Translations under genes and position numbers: made by a program
Notes under the pieces: model-generated
Told to the model about the DNA's origin: nothing
What the model saw: only the letters and a program-made list of their open reading frames with translations
Database searches by the model: none
Origin: an uncultured Bacteroidota bacterium
GTDB taxonomy: Bacteria > Bacteroidota > Bacteroidia > Flavobacteriales > Flavobacteriaceae
Length of the DNA: 64,000 nt
Assembly: GCA_902602415.1 (NCBI GenBank)
Contig: CACKQW010000006.1
Location: forward strand, 1-64,000
Direction: 5' to 3'
In this document: piece after piece, positions 60,630 through 64,000 of the stretch
Numbering within the stretch: position 1 is the stretch's first letter
Layout: each line of letters starts with the position of its first letter

Positions 60630-61201
60630 AGAAAGTTGCTATTACTGGAATAATTGGAAGTGGAAAAAGTACCGCTGCAAGTTTATTTAAAAAATTAGGC
60701 ATACCCGTTTTTATTGCTGATGAATCTGCCAAAGATCTAATGCAAAATGATAATAAGGTAATTAATAAACTGGTATATTATTTTGGAGATATTGTGTATG
60801 AAAATGGAAAATTGAATAAATCTTATATTTCAGAAAGAATTTTTAATAATTCTTCTGATTTAAAATTTGTTAATTCATTGGTTCATCCAATAGTGAATGA
60901 TCGGTTTCAAAGTTGGTGTAATGTTCAAGAATCAAGCTATATTATCTATGAGTCTGCTTTAGTTTTTGAAAATGAATCAGAAGATATCTTTGATGAAATC
61001 ATTTGTATAAAAACTCCAATAAATATTATACATCAAAGAATTAATGTACGTGAAGATTATAACTTTGAAAAAATTAATAAGATCATTGAAAATCAGATAT
61101 CTCAAGATGAAAAATGTAAAAAATCCTCATTTTGTATATTAAATGATAGTATTGAAAATTTGAATAGATATATTCATGAAATTCACAATAAACTAGCATA
61201 A
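60626..61201 (+). CDS. coaE: dephospho-CoA kinase
   Basis: VAITGIIGSGKSTAASLFKKLGIPVFIADESAKDLM. Confidence 0.93.
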   Translation: MKKVAITGIIGSGKSTAASLFKKLGIPVFIADESAKDLMQNDNKVINKLVYYFGDIVYENGKLNKSYISERIFNNSSDLKFVNSLVHPIVNDRFQSWCNVQESSYIIYESALVFENESEDIFDEIICIKTPINIIHQRINVREDYNFEKINKIIENQISQDEKCKKSSFCILNDSIENLNRYIHEIHNKLA

Positions 61202-61264
61202 ATCTTATTGTTAATCTTTTATTAAAATAAATTATTGCTCATTTATTTAATTATAAATTTGAGT

Positions 61265-62851
61265 ATGAGTAAAAAGATATTTGTTTTGCTTTTATCGTTA
61301 ATGAGTATTTCCTTGGCTGGAATTATATTTATTCAATCATATTTTATTGTTAAAAACTATGAAGAAAATGACAAACAATTTTCTTCCAATATTAAATATG
61401 CTTTGACTGAAACGGTTTCAGAAATTGAAAAAATAGAATTTAAAAGATATGTTTCAAAGTTTTCTGAACTTATTGCTAGTGGATCAAGTATTGATACCAC
61501 CAGTATCAATAATTTATATATAATCAATGAAATCCCAGAAAAAAGAGAAACTATAATTTATAAAAATGGAATTATAGAAGAAAATATTATTATTCCTAAC
61601 ATTTCTTCTAAAAGTGACTATTATAGTCTAATTACTGAATCAAAAAACATTGAAATTAAACGATTGTCAAATCAGCGAGACGAAAAGATTTTTAGTAATA
61701 ATGAAATTGAAAACAGCAATCTTAGTCCCCAGGATTTTTTGATGAGGCTTGGAAAAATTTCAAAAAGTAAAGAAATTCTTTTTGAGACTACTTACAATGA
61801 TTTAGCGAAAAGAAATCCAATTGAGGCACGAATTGGCAATATAAATGATTTTGAGAATATAATCTCTCAAAATCTTATGGATTTAGAAATAAAACTAGAT
61901 TTTGAATATGCGGTTTATAATGGGGATAAAGTAACAGGTATTTCATCTGTAAACTTTGAGAAAAATGATCAGACCTACAGCTCATTAATTTTTAAAGATG
62001 AAAATGATTCGAGTGATTATTCACTGAAAATAAATTTTCCTTCAAGAACACCATTTCTGATTTCAACCCTGCTTCCTGTTATTGCAACATCTATCGTGTT
62101 TACGCTAATTATTATTATTGCCTATATAACTACTATTCTACTTCTTTTAAGACAGCGTCAGATATCACAAATTAAATCTGATTTTATAAATAATATGACC
62201 CATGAATTCAAAACACCAATAGCAACAATAGATTTAGCTTTATCAGCAATAAAAAATCCAAAAACTATTGTCGATACAAAAAAGGTTAAGAAGTATCTTA
62301 AAATGATTGATGATGAAAACAATAGAATGCATGATCAAGTTGAAAATGTTTTAATGATGAGTCAGTTAGAAAGAAAAGAGATTTATTTAGATAAGAAAGA
62401 TCATGATATTAATGAATTGATAAACCTTGCTATATCACATGTTAATTTAATTATACAAAATAAAAAAGGAAAAATAAATTTTGAAAAAGACCTTAAGTTG
62501 CCATTAGTTAGGGTAAATGAAACGCATATGATAAATGTTTTTGTAAATATTTTAGATAATGCTATAAAATACAATGAAAATCAACCTGACATTACTATTA
62601 AAAGTAGAATTTTAGAAAACAAGTTAATCATTGATATTATAGATAATGGTATCGGAATGAGTAAATCTACAAGGTCTAAGATTTTTGATAAATTTTATAG
62701 ACCTCAAACGGGGGATCTTCACAATGTAAAAGGTCACGGTTTAGGTTTATCCTATGTAAAAAAAATAATAGATTTACATAATGGAAGTATTAATGTTACC
62801 AGTGTATTAGGAAAAGGTAGTACATTTACAATACAATTAAATTTACATTAG
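61265..62851 (+). CDS. two-component sensor histidine kinase
   Basis: Two TM helices, H-box FINNMTHEFKTPIATIDLALSA, N-box NILDNAIKYN, GHGLGLSYVKKII. ORF track start is 61235; ATG MSKKIF near 61265 favoured. Confidence 0.93.
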   Translation: MSKKIFVLLLSLMSISLAGIIFIQSYFIVKNYEENDKQFSSNIKYALTETVSEIEKIEFKRYVSKFSELIASGSSIDTTSINNLYIINEIPEKRETIIYKNGIIEENIIIPNISSKSDYYSLITESKNIEIKRLSNQRDEKIFSNNEIENSNLSPQDFLMRLGKISKSKEILFETTYNDLAKRNPIEARIGNINDFENIISQNLMDLEIKLDFEYAVYNGDKVTGISSVNFEKNDQTYSSLIFKDENDSSDYSLKINFPSRTPFLISTLLPVIATSIVFTLIIIIAYITTILLLLRQRQISQIKSDFINNMTHEFKTPIATIDLALSAIKNPKTIVDTKKVKKYLKMIDDENNRMHDQVENVLMMSQLERKEIYLDKKDHDINELINLAISHVNLIIQNKKGKINFEKDLKLPLVRVNETHMINVFVNILDNAIKYNENQPDITIKSRILENKLIIDIIDNGIGMSKSTRSKIFDKFYRPQTGDLHNVKGHGLGLSYVKKIIDLHNGSINVTSVLGKGSTFTIQLNLH

Positions 62852-62854
62852 TCA

Positions 62855-63553
62855 ATGAATACAAAAAAAAGAATCCTTTTAGTTGAAGATGATCCAAATT
62901 TTGGAATCATTTTAAGAGATTTTTTAAAAATGAATGAGTATGATGTCATTTTAGCAAAAAATGGAATGGAGGGTTTTGAAAAATTTAAAAAGTTCGAATT
63001 TAACTTATGTATTCTTGATGTAATGATGCCATATAAAGATGGTTTTACTTTGGCAACTGAAATTAAATCAGTTTCCCCTGATACACCTATAATTTTCTTA
63101 ACTGCAAAATCAATGAAAGAAGATGTCTTAAAGGGATATAAAGTAGGTGCAGATGATTATTTAAAAAAGCCTTTTGATAGTGATGTTTTATTATTCAAAA
63201 TAAAGGCAATTTTAAAAAGGAATAAGCTATCCACAATCATTGACAATACAGAAACTGAATTTTCATTTGGCTTTTTTCAATTTAATTCTAAATTAAGGCA
63301 TTTAGTTTTCAAGAATGATAAGCCTATTAAGCTTTCTCCCAAGGAAAATATGCTTTTAAAGTTACTCTTGCTACATAAAAATGATCTCATGCCAAGAGAA
63401 CTTGCTTTGACCAGAATATGGCACGATGATAACTATTTCACATCAAGAAGTATGGATGTTTACATTGCTAAGTTAAGAAAGCAACTTCAAAAAGATCCTA
63501 AGGTAAGTATTAGCAATATTCATGGAGAAGGGTTTAGGTTGATTGTTGATTAA
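62855..63553 (+). CDS. OmpR-family response regulator
   Basis: Receiver LLVEDDPNFG...CILDVMMPYKDGFTL...GADDYLKKPF; winged-helix C-terminus SRSMDVYIAKLRKQLQKDPKVSISNIHGEGFRL. Confidence 0.95.
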   Translation: MNTKKRILLVEDDPNFGIILRDFLKMNEYDVILAKNGMEGFEKFKKFEFNLCILDVMMPYKDGFTLATEIKSVSPDTPIIFLTAKSMKEDVLKGYKVGADDYLKKPFDSDVLLFKIKAILKRNKLSTIIDNTETEFSFGFFQFNSKLRHLVFKNDKPIKLSPKENMLLKLLLLHKNDLMPRELALTRIWHDDNYFTSRSMDVYIAKLRKQLQKDPKVSISNIHGEGFRLIVD

Positions 63554-64000
63554 TTTCTATATAATTAATTAATTCCTCAACATTAGGTTTATCAAACCAT
63601 TTTACATAGTTTTTTGAACGAAACCATGTAAGTTGTCTTTTTGCATATCTTCTTGAGTTAACTTTTATTTTTTCAACACAATTTTCAAGTGAATCTTTAC
63701 CATCTAGGTACTCAAATATTTCTTTATAACCAATAGTATTTAGTGCATTATTTTTCCTAAAGTTATACAAAGACCTAACCTCACTCACTAGTCCATTTGC
63801 CACCATGCTATCAACTCTTTTATCTATTACCTCATACAATTCTTTTCTATTACAATCTAGTCCGATGCAGAGGAAATCATATTTTGGAGTTTTTTGAGTT
63901 TTATCAATTATTTGAGAGTATTTTTTTTTACTTGTAAGGCATATTTCTAATGCTCTTATAACCCTTCTTGGGTTTTTCATATCAATTTTATCTGATATTT
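63534..64000 (-). CDS. miaA: tRNA dimethylallyltransferase (5' part beyond window)
   Basis: ISDKIDMKNPRRVIRALEICLTS, NTIGYKEIFEYLDG, NSRRYAKRQLTWFRS. Confidence 0.9.
   Translation of the reverse strand, partial: ISDKIDMKNPRRVIRALEICLTSKKKYSQIIDKTQKTPKYDFLCIGLDCNRKELYEVIDKRVDSMVANGLVSEVRSLYNFRKNNALNTIGYKEIFEYLDGKDSLENCVEKIKVNSRRYAKRQLTWFRSKNYVKWFDKPNVEELINYIEINQQST

Noticed and set aside
1-64000. CRISPR arrays, insertion sequences, prophage or defence systems
   Set aside because: No regularly spaced repeats, transposase/integrase, phage structural or recognisable defence genes were found.

Overview
AT-rich, compact chromosomal window from a flavobacterium-like Bacteroidota. Evidence: TAnnTTTG -7 promoter motifs, T9SS type-A sorting domains, HmuY/TonB genes, split transketolase, DUF4835/DUF6607-like proteins. 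No phage, transposon or CRISPR was seen. Content is mostly core genes: aconitase, thrS-infC-rpmI-rplT, dnaA, dnaB, ligA, recN, coaBC, accA, tgt, trmD, rplS, degP, dapF, mltG, bamD. Accessory content includes a crtI-crtB-crtZ-crtY zeaxanthin-type cluster, an iron/heme uptake block (AraC, DUF6607-like, Fbp-type Fe(III) ABC transporter, HmuY, TonB receptor), two T9SS-secreted proteins and two tRNAs (Leu-GAG, Lys-TTT). Two observations stand out. (1) A roughly 420-nt non-coding region between rplS and icd (33727-34150, minus strand) folds by inspection into a multi-helix RNA: a 12-bp long-range helix encloses four hairpins, a GAAA-loop hairpin is present, and a perfect intrinsic terminator ends it. 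It does not match tmRNA, RNase P or SRP RNA by eye. (2) Four minus-strand genes (crtY, murQ, an rsmI-like gene, infC) have no ATG/GTG/TTG codon able to give a full-length protein. Each appears to start at AUA, AUU or AUC, 10-20 nt after the stop codon of the upstream gene. Only infC is expected to do this. All calls come from reading the sequence; no database search was run.
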